NCBI RefSeq assembly: GCF_021298855.1 | Contig: NZ_JAJTHI010000032.1 | Span: 1-64,000 of the forward strand | Length of the DNA: 64,000 bases | Source of the DNA: Gemmatimonas sp. | GTDB taxonomy: Bacteria; Gemmatimonadota; Gemmatimonadetes; Gemmatimonadales; Gemmatimonadaceae | Reading direction: 5' to 3' | Part shown: positions 30,516-39,831 of the stretch, in pieces | How the letters are laid out: every line of letters begins with the position of its first letter | How positions within the stretch are numbered: the stretch's first letter is position 1 | The notes under the pieces: generated by a model | The model's database searches: none | The model's input: the letters and a program-made list of their open reading frames with translations, nothing else | What the model was told of the DNA's origin: nothing | Translations under genes and position numbers: made by a program

Positions 30516-32558
30516 ATGCGCCATACGCTCTCGCTCTCGCTGGGACTCGCCCTGTTCGCCTCGCTCGCGATCGCGGGCGTGCCGACCATTGCCCACGGGC
30601 AGGCACCCTCGCCGTCGACGCTCCCCCGCCCCCTGCGCTCCACCGATCTCTACCGCCTGCGTGACGTAGGCGCCGGCCGCATCTCCCCCGACGGGCAGTG
30701 GATCGCCTACACCGTCGTGACGGTGGACTCGGCGAAGGATCGGAGTGACAGCGATGTGTGGATGGTGAATTGGGAGGGGACCCGCACCATCAAGATGGCC
30801 GGCTCGCCGGAGGGGGAAAGCAACCCCCGCTGGAGCCCGGACAATCGCTACCTGTCGTTCGTCTCGGGGCGGTACGAGTCGAAAGGCGGGCAGATCTGGC
30901 TGCTCGATCGCGCCGGCGGTGAGGCCGTGCGGCTCACCGAGCTCAAGGGTGGGGTCAGCGAGTACGAGTGGTCGCCCGACGGCACGCGCATCGCGCTGGT
31001 GTCACATGATCCGGATCCCGACGACGGCAAGCCGGATTCGCTGCGGTCGCGCACCCCCAAGCCCATCGTGATCGATCGGTACGCGTTCAAGCGCGACGGC
31101 GATGGCTATCTGGATCGCCGCCGTGACCACATTCACGTGGTGCACGTGGCCACGAAGCAGGTGGTGCAGATCACCAGCGGCGACTTCGACGATCGCCAGG
31201 TGCGCTGGTCACCCGATGGCACACGGTTGGTGTTCACGAGTGAACGCACCGAGGGCGACCCTGATCGCTCCAACAACAGCGACCTGTTCGTGGTGGACGC
31301 CGTGGCCGGCGCCACGCCGCGCACGCTGACCACGTGGCGCGGGCCGGATGCTGGTGCGGTGTGGAGCCCCGATGGTACCCGGATCGCCTACCTGCAGGCC
31401 AGTGAGCCCGAACTCTCGGCGTACACGCAGAACACCATCGCGGTGGTCTCCGCCGACGGTGGTGCGCCGCGCCTGCTGACGACCGCGCTCGATCGGGACG
31501 TGAGTCAACTGTCCTGGTCGGCAGATGGCACGTCGCTGCGGTTCCTCGTGGGTGACGATCGTGCCCAGCACCTCGCCCAGGTGGATGTCGGCACGGGCGC
31601 GGTGACCCGGTTGGCGGACGGACGGCGCGTAGTCACGTCGTACGATGTCGCCTCCAGCGGGCGCACCGTGTTGAACACCGGAACGGCGCAACGCTCGGCC
31701 GAAGTGTTTGCGTGGGCCAACGGTGCCCTGCGCGCACTGACGCACGTGAACGACAGCGCCTTCGCGGCGCTGCAGCTGGGCACCACCGAGGACGTGCAGT
31801 TTCGCAACCGGGACGGGCTCACCGTGGGGGCACTGCTCACCAAGCCCGTTGGCTTCGACGCCACGAAGAAGTATCCGCTGCTCTTGCGCATTCACGGCGG
31901 ACCGAATGGCCAGGACCAGCACCTGTTCCAGTTCGAACGCGAGCTGTTCGCCGCCAACGGCTACGTGGTGCTGCAGGTGAACTACCGCGGCAGCAGTGGA
32001 CGTGGTCAGGCGTGGAAGAAGGCCATCTTTGCCGACTGGGGCAACAAGGAAGTGCAGGACCTGCTGGCCGGCGTGGATCACGTGCTGTCGCTTGGCTTCG
32101 TGGACCCGAACCGGTTGGGGATCGGCGGGTGGAGCTACGGGGGGATTCTCACCGACTACACCATTGCCACCACCACGCGGTTCAAGGCGGCCACCAGCGG
32201 TGCGGGCAGCGCGCTGCAGACGAGCATGTACGGCAGTGACCAGTACATCTTCCAGTACGAGAACGAACTCGGTGCCCCGTGGAAGAACCCGAAGGTGTGG
32301 GAAAAGGTGAGCTACCCCTTCTACAAGGCGGATCGCATCCGGACGCCCACGCTCTTCATGGGCGGGGAAAGGGACTTCAACGTGCCGATTGCCGGCAGTG
32401 AGCAGATGTATCAGGCCCTCAAGTCGCTGGGTGTCCCCACGCAGCTGATCGTGTACCCGGGGCAGTTCCACGGCATCTCGCGGCCGAGCTTCGTGCGTGA
32501 CCGGTACGACCGCTATCTCGCGTGGTACGACAAGTACCTCGCCGTGGTTACGCCATGA
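30516..32558 (+). CDS. S9 family (prolyl oligopeptidase-like) serine peptidase
   Basis: Signal peptide, beta-propeller 'WSPDGTRIA' repeats, nucleophile elbow 'GGWSYGGILTDYTI', C-terminal 'PGQFHGISRPSF'. Confidence 0.94.
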   Translation: MRHTLSLSLGLALFASLAIAGVPTIAHGQAPSPSTLPRPLRSTDLYRLRDVGAGRISPDGQWIAYTVVTVDSAKDRSDSDVWMVNWEGTRTIKMAGSPEGESNPRWSPDNRYLSFVSGRYESKGGQIWLLDRAGGEAVRLTELKGGVSEYEWSPDGTRIALVSHDPDPDDGKPDSLRSRTPKPIVIDRYAFKRDGDGYLDRRRDHIHVVHVATKQVVQITSGDFDDRQVRWSPDGTRLVFTSERTEGDPDRSNNSDLFVVDAVAGATPRTLTTWRGPDAGAVWSPDGTRIAYLQASEPELSAYTQNTIAVVSADGGAPRLLTTALDRDVSQLSWSADGTSLRFLVGDDRAQHLAQVDVGTGAVTRLADGRRVVTSYDVASSGRTVLNTGTAQRSAEVFAWANGALRALTHVNDSAFAALQLGTTEDVQFRNRDGLTVGALLTKPVGFDATKKYPLLLRIHGGPNGQDQHLFQFERELFAANGYVVLQVNYRGSSGRGQAWKKAIFADWGNKEVQDLLAGVDHVLSLGFVDPNRLGIGGWSYGGILTDYTIATTTRFKAATSGAGSALQTSMYGSDQYIFQYENELGAPWKNPKVWEKVSYPFYKADRIRTPTLFMGGERDFNVPIAGSEQMYQALKSLGVPTQLIVYPGQFHGISRPSFVRDRYDRYLAWYDKYLAVVTP

Positions 32559-32571
32559 CGCCCGCCGCACG

Positions 32572-32970
32572 GTGACCGGCGAGGTCGGCGGCCTGCGCAT
32601 CCGGGTGGTAGCGGCCGTCATTCGCCGTGGCGAGGAGTTCCTGGTGTGCCAGCGCCCGGTGACGAAGCGTCATGGCGGCCTGTGGGAGTTTCCCGGCGGC
32701 AAGTGCGAGCCTGGCGAGTCGGATCATCACGCCATCGGGCGCGAGCTGCAGGAGGAGCTGGGCGTGGCGGTGGTTCACGTCGATGCGCCGGCAATGGTGA
32801 TTGCCGATCCGGACTCACCCTACGATATCGTCTTCCTGCCAACGCGCATCGCGGGAGAGCCGCGCGCACTGGAACACGAGGCGCTCACGTGGGGCACACT
32901 GGTGACATTGGCCGCACTCCCGCTGGCGCCCAGCGATGCACGATTCGTGGCGTCGCTGCTGGTGACCTGA
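32572..32970 (+). CDS. NUDIX hydrolase (MutT-like)
   Basis: Nudix box 'GGKCEPGESDHHAIGRELQEELGV'. GTG start at 32572 preferred. Confidence 0.9.
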   Translation: MTGEVGGLRIRVVAAVIRRGEEFLVCQRPVTKRHGGLWEFPGGKCEPGESDHHAIGRELQEELGVAVVHVDAPAMVIADPDSPYDIVFLPTRIAGEPRALEHEALTWGTLVTLAALPLAPSDARFVASLLVT

Positions 32971-33003
32971 ACAGCCACGCATCGCCACGCGCGGGGGCTC
33001 CGC

Positions 33004-33038
33004 CCGGTGCGGAGCACGCGACGTGCGCTCCGCACCGG
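33004..33038. terminator. Hairpin between convergent NUDIX and VWA genes
   Basis: CCGGTGCGGAGC ... GCTCCGCACCGG, 12-bp perfect stem, in a convergent intergenic gap. Confidence 0.6.
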
Positions 33039-33076
33039 TACGGCAATACCGCGCATTCAATGGCACAACATCGGCG

Positions 33077-34408
33077 TCATTCGGGAGGCTTGCGCTGCAG
33101 CAGTTCGTCGTACGCCTTCTTGCCGCGCCGCTGATTGTAGGTGCGCTGCAGCTGGTACTTGGCGTCCATTTCCGAGTACGTGCGCTGTGCGTATTTCTCG
33201 GCCAATGCGGCCATGTCGGCAGCCTGCGCCGCAAGGTTGGCGCCGAACTGCGGATGGATGGCCAGGGCGCTGTTGATGAGATCGGCTTCGGCCGTGCGCA
33301 TCACCAACGTGGCCTCGTCGGCCTTCCCCTCGCGCTGGTGTTGCGCGGCCGTCTCGCGCGCCTTGGCCGCCCGGGCCAGCAGGATGGCGAATTCGACGTC
33401 GGGTTCGAGATGACGCTGCCCCTCCAGTGACGAGGCAATGGGCAGTCGCGTGATGCGGCGTTCCACGCTCCCGCTGGCGGTGAGCACGTCGGCACTCACC
33501 TGTACCGTGGCGATGGCGGCACGATGTAACGCATGCCTCGCGAGGCGGTCCTGCGGGACGAACAGTTCGAGCAGCAGAGGCTTGGGTTCTGCCGCATAGA
33601 GATCACCCAGGTCGAACACCGCGGTGCCTGGCGCTGAATGGGAGGTGCTCCAATCGGAGTGCACCACGACCACCGCGACGGCGTCTTCCAGCGAGAGCTG
33701 CACGACCACACCCTGGGCACAGATCGAGAGGAGATTGCCCAGCTCCTCCGCCAGCACATCCTGCGACTGGTCGGGTCGTTCGATGTACCAGGCGTTGCCG
33801 CCTCCGGCATCGGCCATGGCGCGCAGCAGCGCGTCGTCGTAGCCCTCGCCGATCCCCACCGTGGTCGTCGTGATCCCCAGACTGCGGGCGGCGCGGGCCA
33901 GTTCCACCAGCGTGCTCACCTCGGTGATGCCGGCGTTGGCGTGACCGTCGGTGAGCAGCAGGATGCGACGTGAGGAGCCCGGCAGGTTGCCGATCATGCC
34001 CAGCGCATGCTGCATGTGCTCGCGCCCGCGCAGCCAGCCGCCGCTGAGGTTCGTGGAGCCGCGCGCGTCGATCTGCTGCAGCATGGCCGCCAGCTGCTGA
34101 TGGCGCGCGCGCCGATCGGGGATGGCAACGGTCTCGATGAGATCATCGAAGGCCACCACGGAGACGACATCATCGGGGTGCAGGCGTTCAACGGCGCGGG
34201 CAGCGGCAGAGCGCGCCGCCTCGATCCGTTCGCCGCCCATGGAGCCGCTGCGGTCGATGACGAACGAGAGCCCGATGGGCGGGCGCGCCGCATGTTGCGG
34301 TGCCGTGCCGCTGATGGTGAGCAAGACCCGGACGATGACACCGGGGTTGCCATTGGGTGATTGTGACCCGTCGACCGCGAAGTGGTCGAGCTGCAATACA
34401 GTATCCAT
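33077..34408 (-). CDS. VWA-domain protein, predicted cytoplasmic
   Basis: MIDAS 'LSFVIDRSGSMGGERIEAAR', 'ILLLTDGHANAGITEVSTLVELARAARSLGITTTTVGIGEGYDDALLRAMADAGGG'. No signal peptide. Confidence 0.9.
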   Translation of the reverse strand: MDTVLQLDHFAVDGSQSPNGNPGVIVRVLLTISGTAPQHAARPPIGLSFVIDRSGSMGGERIEAARSAAARAVERLHPDDVVSVVAFDDLIETVAIPDRRARHQQLAAMLQQIDARGSTNLSGGWLRGREHMQHALGMIGNLPGSSRRILLLTDGHANAGITEVSTLVELARAARSLGITTTTVGIGEGYDDALLRAMADAGGGNAWYIERPDQSQDVLAEELGNLLSICAQGVVVQLSLEDAVAVVVVHSDWSTSHSAPGTAVFDLGDLYAAEPKPLLLELFVPQDRLARHALHRAAIATVQVSADVLTASGSVERRITRLPIASSLEGQRHLEPDVEFAILLARAAKARETAAQHQREGKADEATLVMRTAEADLINSALAIHPQFGANLAAQAADMAALAEKYAQRTYSEMDAKYQLQRTYNQRRGKKAYDELLQRKPPE

Positions 34409-34706
34409 GCACAAGCTCCACGTTGGAGGGTGCACGGAATGTCGCGGCGGGGTCTGACAATCCCGCGAGGCGCAAACCTTTGCCGGACTTACACTTGTCC
34501 TTCGGTTTCGATTCGGGTGCCGTCGTGCCGCGCCATCGCTCGTGCGGTGCGACCTTCCGCGACAGGGTGAGCACCCCCCCGTTGGTCCATGCCACGCCGT
34601 CCTGTATCGGGTAGTCGCCGCCCCCTGCCCGCTTCGAGAGATCCCTCACGTCGTCGACGTTCGCCTCCGCGGATACGACCGGGCATGGTGGTCGGGACAC
34701 AGGCGA

Positions 34707-36071
34707 TCAGGCGGCCGTCACCCGTGCCTTGCGCACCGACACGAAGGCGCACGCCACGGCGGCGCACCCCAGCAAGGCCCCGGCGAGGCGAATCACATTG
34801 GCGGGATTGCCGCCAAGCAGCGTGTCGTAGAACAGCGGCAGCGTGAGGTTCTGGATGAGCATGGGGATGACGATGAACATGTTGAATACCCCCATGTACA
34901 CCCCCACCCGCTCCTTGGGAATGGAATCGGACAGCATCACATACGGGTTGCCCATCATGCTCCCCCACGCGAGTCCGATGCCGAGCATGGGGACGAACAG
35001 CAGCGCCCGACTTTCAATGGCCGGCAGGGCGAGCATCGCCAGGGAGGCGGCACTCAGCGCAATCACATGCATCCACTTGGCGCCAAGGCGTCGGGTGACG
35101 GGCACCATGGCAAACGCCGACACGAAGGCGACGAAGTTGTAGAAAGCGCCCACCTGACCGGTCACGAGGCCGGCTTCACGGAAGCCGGCCGAGGCGGGAT
35201 CCTTGGTGTCGAAGAGCGTGAGTGCGAGCGCGGGGGCGATGTAGATCCAATAGCAGAACATCGCGTACCACTGGAAGAACTTCATTGCCACCATCTGCCG
35301 CATGGTCGTGGGCATCTCCCGCAGGGCATCGAGGATCTCCTTCAACGTATGGCCGACCCCCCGCGGCATGCGCTCGATCCGCTGGCGCTCCTCAACCGTG
35401 AGCGGCAACTCGGGGACCCGACGGAGAGACCAGAGGATGGACGCCGTGGAGAAGACGGCGCCCATCAGAAAGGCCAGCATGGTGATATCGGGAATACCGC
35501 GGTCGTTCACGGCATCCCGGTTCATGCCAAGGAACACCAGCAGCGATGGCGTGATGTACGACAGGGTCTGGCCAAGTCCCGTGAAGGCGCTTTGGGTGAG
35601 AAACCCGAGCGAGGTCTGGGCATCATCCAGTCGATCGGAGACGTAGGCGCGGTACGGCTCCATGGTGATGTTGTTGGCGGCATCGAGAATCCACAGAATG
35701 CCGGCAGCCATCCACAAGGTCCGACTGAAGGGCATGGCCAACAGCGACAGCGAGCAGAGAAAGGCGCCGATGAGGAAGTACGGGGTGCGCCGCCCTCGGG
35801 GACTGAGCGTGCGATCGCTCATGGCCCCGATGATGGGCTGCACGATGAGTCCCGTGACCGGGCCGGCCAGATAGAGGAGCGGCAGGCTCGCCTCGTCGGC
35901 CCCCAGATACCGGTAGATCGGGCTCATGTTGCTCTGTTGCAACCCGAAGCTGTACTGGATTCCGAAGAAGCCGACGTTCATGTTCACGATCGACAGGAAC
36001 GACAGATGCGGCTTCCTCGGCGCGGTGGAGGCCGCCGTCGGCGTCGGCGCTGCAGTCACGGTACTTGCCAT
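34707..36071 (-). CDS. MFS sugar transporter (SLC45/GPH sucrose/maltose-like)
   Basis: '[57 protein letters not shown]', 'MGNPYVMLSDSIPKERVGVYMGVFNMFIVIP'. Related to the product of 57176-58537. Confidence 0.88.
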   Translation of the reverse strand: MASTVTAAPTPTAASTAPRKPHLSFLSIVNMNVGFFGIQYSFGLQQSNMSPIYRYLGADEASLPLLYLAGPVTGLIVQPIIGAMSDRTLSPRGRRTPYFLIGAFLCSLSLLAMPFSRTLWMAAGILWILDAANNITMEPYRAYVSDRLDDAQTSLGFLTQSAFTGLGQTLSYITPSLLVFLGMNRDAVNDRGIPDITMLAFLMGAVFSTASILWSLRRVPELPLTVEERQRIERMPRGVGHTLKEILDALREMPTTMRQMVAMKFFQWYAMFCYWIYIAPALALTLFDTKDPASAGFREAGLVTGQVGAFYNFVAFVSAFAMVPVTRRLGAKWMHVIALSAASLAMLALPAIESRALLFVPMLGIGLAWGSMMGNPYVMLSDSIPKERVGVYMGVFNMFIVIPMLIQNLTLPLFYDTLLGGNPANVIRLAGALLGCAAVACAFVSVRKARVTAA

Positions 36072-36080
36072 CGATTCTCC

Positions 36081-37238
36081 ATGAAGGATCAACTTCCTTT
36101 CGACGAATCCATCGTCCTGCTGCGTGCACTGGCCACGCCGCAGGGCATCCTCGCGTCACGCAGCGCCGTGGCCAACTATGCGGCGGTATTTGCGCGCGAC
36201 GCGATCATGGCGGGCGTCGCCGGCCTGGCGGTCGGTGACGAGCAGATCGTGACCGGCTTGCGGCGCACGCTCGAACAGTTGCGGACCTTGCAGGGACCGC
36301 AGGGTCAGATCGCGTCCAACTTCCGCACGGGACCGGACGGGCGCCAGCAGGTGAGCTTCGGCACCCTCGCGCCACGCTTCGATTCCGCCACCTGGTATCT
36401 GGTGGGGGTAGCGCTGCTGTGTGCGCGAGGCCACGCCCGCTACGAGGACTTCGCCGAGTCGGTAGAGGGGGTCGTGGCCCTGCTCGAAGGCATCGAGTAC
36501 AATGGCCGCCACCTGGTGTACGTCCCGGCCGGTGGCAACTGGGCCGACGAGTATCCGTTCGATGGCTACATCCTGTACGACCAGGTTCTGCGCGCTTGGG
36601 GGTTGCGCCTGCTGGCGCCGCTGGCCGGCAGGCCAGCCTGGGCCGAGAAGGCGGCGGCCATTGCCCGTGTCATCGACGAGCGGTACTGGCCGTCCACCGA
36701 CTGGCAGTGCGGCGGGCCTCGCCGGTTTCCGGTTGCTGCCACCTCGCCGGTGCGTACCGACGAACACCTCGACCTCGCGGCGTGCGCCCTGCTCGCCATC
36801 GCCGACCTGCTGCCGCACCGCAGCGCAAGCATACTCGACGGGATGGAGCAGGGATTCCTCGCGCACGGCGCGCTGGTCCCGGCGTTCTCGCCGGTCATTC
36901 ACGAAGGGGATCGTGATTGGGACGCGCTGGCAGGCTACCATCTGCATGGATTTCGCAACCGTCCCCACGAATACCATAACGGCGGCATCTGGCCCGTGTG
37001 GCTGGGATGGCTGGGGGTGGCGTTCGCGCGTCATGGGCGCGTGACCGCCAGCGGCACCCTGCACGCGCTCACGGTTGCTCACCTCCTCCGCCTTACGCAT
37101 TTCGACTTCGAGGAGTACTTCCACGGCGAAACGGGCGAAGCGCTGGGCACGGCCGGCATGGCGTACACCGCGACCGGCTTCGTGCTGCTCGATCTCGCGC
37201 GGCAGCGCGGCCCGGAGGCGTGGACATGGATGGCCTGA
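36081..37238 (+). CDS. (alpha/alpha)6-barrel glycoside hydrolase, GH100 (alkaline/neutral invertase)-like
   Basis: 'ARDAIMAGVAGL', 'LAPRFDSATWYLVGVALL', 'YNGRHLVYVPAGGNWADEYPFDGYILYDQV', 'HEYHNGGIWPVWLGWLGVAFARHG'. No signal peptide. Confidence 0.72.
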   Translation: MKDQLPFDESIVLLRALATPQGILASRSAVANYAAVFARDAIMAGVAGLAVGDEQIVTGLRRTLEQLRTLQGPQGQIASNFRTGPDGRQQVSFGTLAPRFDSATWYLVGVALLCARGHARYEDFAESVEGVVALLEGIEYNGRHLVYVPAGGNWADEYPFDGYILYDQVLRAWGLRLLAPLAGRPAWAEKAAAIARVIDERYWPSTDWQCGGPRRFPVAATSPVRTDEHLDLAACALLAIADLLPHRSASILDGMEQGFLAHGALVPAFSPVIHEGDRDWDALAGYHLHGFRNRPHEYHNGGIWPVWLGWLGVAFARHGRVTASGTLHALTVAHLLRLTHFDFEEYFHGETGEALGTAGMAYTATGFVLLDLARQRGPEAWTWMA

Positions 37239-37852
37239 GCACCACCGCGGTTACCCGGCTCGTCCAGGCACTCGACGCGGATGGCGCGTTCGACGGACAT
37301 CGGCTCGTGATTGGCGTGGCGGGGGAGTCGGGCAGTGGAAAGAGTACGACGGCCACCCAGCTGGCCGATGCGCTCAATGCCCGCGGCATTCCCACGGCGT
37401 TCCTCAACCAGGACAACTACTTCATCCGGCCACCGCGCACGAACCACGCCTTCCGGCTGGCCGACCTCGGCGCCGTGGGGCCGCACGAGGTGCAGCTGTC
37501 GCTCATTGACGAGCACATTGCCGCGTTTCGGGCGGGGCACCACGAGGTACGCGCGCCGCTGGTGAACTACCCCGGCAACCGCTTCGATGAGGAAGTCCGC
37601 GATTTTTCGGCGTTGCAGGTGCTGGTGGTGGAGGGCACCTATGTGCTGATGCTCGACGGCCTGGACGTGCGCGTGTTCCTCGAAGCCACGCACCGGGACA
37701 CGCACGAACGGCGTCTCGCCCGCAACCGAGACGCCTGGGAGCCGATCATCGACACCATCCTGGGCATCGAGCATCGCCTGATCGCGCCGCAGGGCGCAAC
37801 AGCACATTGGCTGATCGATGCCGCGTTCGGCCTGCGACGCGGCCCGGCCTGA
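37226..37852 (+). CDS. Uridine kinase-like P-loop kinase
   Basis: 'IGVAGESGSGKSTTATQLADALNARGIPTAFLNQDNYF', 'VLVVEGTYVLML', 'HRDTHERRLARNRD'. 13-nt overlap with the GH100-like gene. Confidence 0.8.
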   Translation: MDGLSTTAVTRLVQALDADGAFDGHRLVIGVAGESGSGKSTTATQLADALNARGIPTAFLNQDNYFIRPPRTNHAFRLADLGAVGPHEVQLSLIDEHIAAFRAGHHEVRAPLVNYPGNRFDEEVRDFSALQVLVVEGTYVLMLDGLDVRVFLEATHRDTHERRLARNRDAWEPIIDTILGIEHRLIAPQGATAHWLIDAAFGLRRGPA

Positions 37853-37875
37853 CGACACGGACGACGGCCCCTCGC

Positions 37876-38091
37876 TCAACGCCTGGCCGCGCGCCGGGCC
37901 AGCGCGAGGAACAGGGCGCCGAAGGCCAGCATGACCCCGCCCCAGACGAGGTTGATGTTCACGCCGGCGCTCCGCTCGTACATGGCCGTATCGCCGTTGG
38001 TCATGATGCCGTAGGTGCCGAGGATGACGCCCAGCACCACGAAGAGCCCGCCGATCGGCAGGCGAAGATCCATCCCTGCGCCACCACTCAT
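37876..38091 (-). CDS. Small two-TM membrane protein (71 aa)
   Basis: Two hydrophobic helices 'LPIGGLFVVLGVILGTYGIM' and 'LVWGGVMLAFGALFLALA'. GGGAG RBS, 15 bp after the SSS gene. Confidence 0.7.
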   Translation of the reverse strand: MSGGAGMDLRLPIGGLFVVLGVILGTYGIMTNGDTAMYERSAGVNINLVWGGVMLAFGALFLALARRAARR

Positions 38092-38106
38092 GGTCGTCGC
38101 TCCCGG

Positions 38107-39831
38107 TCAGTAGAACATCACGTTGAGCGCCACCATGGCCAGCATGACGGCCACGGCGAAGACACTGGGTTTCTCGTACCACGCCTTCACATCGTCCACC
38201 GGCCGCGGTGTCAGCGAGTACACCAGCCCCTCCAGCTCCGCCGCGTGCCGTGCCCGGGTGGCGAGGCTCACCACGATCGTCACGACAAAGCAGGTCGTGA
38301 ACGCCGCCACCGCGGTCCAGAAGGTCTGCGCCATCTCACTGGGATACCTGAGGACCACACCGAAGAAGCCCCCCTTCACGCCCGGGGTGGCGCCATTGGC
38401 CAACGAGATCCCATGGTGGATGGCTGGCGCGACCGTGCCCGCCACCAGCCCCCAGAACGCACCATGCCCGGTGCTGCGCTTCCAGAACATGCCCAGCGCG
38501 AACGTGGCAAAGAGCGGCGCATTCACGAATGCGAAGACCAGCTGCAGCAACTCCATGATGTTGTTGAAGGCGCCCGCCACGTAGGCGGCCGCCACCGACA
38601 GCGCGATCCCACCCACGGTGGCCACGCGCCCCATCCACAGGTAGTGCTCGTCAGTGCCGTGCTTCTTGATGTGCGCCTGGTAGATGTCGTAGGTCCACAC
38701 GGTATTGAACGCCGTGACATTGCCGGCCATGCCCGACATGAATGACGCAATGAGGGCCGTGAGCCCCAGGCCCAGCATGCCGGTGGGGAAGAGCTTCACC
38801 AGCATCATTGGAGTGGCCAGATCGTAGTCCAGCACCACGTTGCCGTTCGTGTCCAGCAGCGGCGTTCCCGCGGCCGTCAGCTTGGCGGGAATGATGTTGT
38901 CCCCCATGGCCAGCGCGATCATGCCGGGCACGATCACGAGGAACGGGAAGAACATCTTCGGCACTGCGGCAATGAGGGGAGTGCGCCGTGCCGCCGTCAT
39001 GGAATCGGCGGCCATGGCGCGCTGCACCACGAGGAAGTCGGTGCACCAGTAGCCGAACGAGAGCACGAAGCCGAGCCCCATGACCATGCCGAACCATTCG
39101 ATGCCGATGGAATTGGTCGTGGCCGAGCCCATGCCTTGCCACACGTTGGTGTAGGCGTACTCGGGGAGGCCACGCTGCACCGCGGCGGCAGACAGCTTGC
39201 TCGTCATGCCGTCCCAGCCGCCGACCTGCTTGAGCCCCACCCACACCAGAGGGGCGAAGCCGAAGACGATCATGAAGAACTGCAGCACTTCGTTGTAGAT
39301 GGCGCTGGTGAGTCCGCCCAGGGTCACATACGCCAGTACGATGACTGCCGACACCAGCACGCTGGTATTGAAATCCCACCCGAGCAGCAGGTTGAGCAGC
39401 TTCCCCATGGCGTACATGGAGATGCCGCTCGAGAAGATCGTCATGGCTGCGAAACCGAGCGCGTTGAAGGTGCGCGTCTTCTCATCGAAACGCAGCTTGA
39501 GGTACTCGGGGACGGAGCGCGCCTTCGAGCCATAGTAGAACGGCATCATGAAGATGCCGACGAATACCATCGCCGGGATGGCGCCGATCCAGTAGAAGTG
39601 ACTGGTCGCAATGCCGTATTTGGCGCCGGAGGCGCCCATGCCGATGACTTCCTGGGCGCCAAGGTTGGCCGAGAGAAATGCCAGTCCGGTCACCCACGGG
39701 GGCAACGACCGACCCGACAGGAAGAAGTCGGTGGATGTGCGCATCATGCGCCGCAGTGCCCAGCCGATGCCGAGCACCACGACGAAGTAGATGGCCATCA
39801 CGACGTAGTCGAGTGTGGTCAGCCGGGTCAT
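38107..39831 (-). CDS. Sodium:solute symporter (SSS/SGLT family)
   Basis: 'DYVVMAIYFVVVLGIGWALRRMMRTSTDFFLSGRSLPPWVTGLAFLSANLGAQEVIGMGASGAKYGIATSHFYWIGAIPAM', many TM segments. 4-nt overlap with the preceding gene's stop. Confidence 0.92.
   Translation of the reverse strand: MTRLTTLDYVVMAIYFVVVLGIGWALRRMMRTSTDFFLSGRSLPPWVTGLAFLSANLGAQEVIGMGASGAKYGIATSHFYWIGAIPAMVFVGIFMMPFYYGSKARSVPEYLKLRFDEKTRTFNALGFAAMTIFSSGISMYAMGKLLNLLLGWDFNTSVLVSAVIVLAYVTLGGLTSAIYNEVLQFFMIVFGFAPLVWVGLKQVGGWDGMTSKLSAAAVQRGLPEYAYTNVWQGMGSATTNSIGIEWFGMVMGLGFVLSFGYWCTDFLVVQRAMAADSMTAARRTPLIAAVPKMFFPFLVIVPGMIALAMGDNIIPAKLTAAGTPLLDTNGNVVLDYDLATPMMLVKLFPTGMLGLGLTALIASFMSGMAGNVTAFNTVWTYDIYQAHIKKHGTDEHYLWMGRVATVGGIALSVAAAYVAGAFNNIMELLQLVFAFVNAPLFATFALGMFWKRSTGHGAFWGLVAGTVAPAIHHGISLANGATPGVKGGFFGVVLRYPSEMAQTFWTAVAAFTTCFVVTIVVSLATRARHAAELEGLVYSLTPRPVDDVKAWYEKPSVFAVAVMLAMVALNVMFY

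Noticed and set aside
34542-37238. 898-aa + ORF spanning the MFS antisense region and the GH100-like gene
   Set aside because: The first part is low-complexity His/Arg/Gly-rich antisense of a well-supported MFS gene. Only the portion from 36081 has protein-like character. Long antisense ORFs are expected at this GC content.
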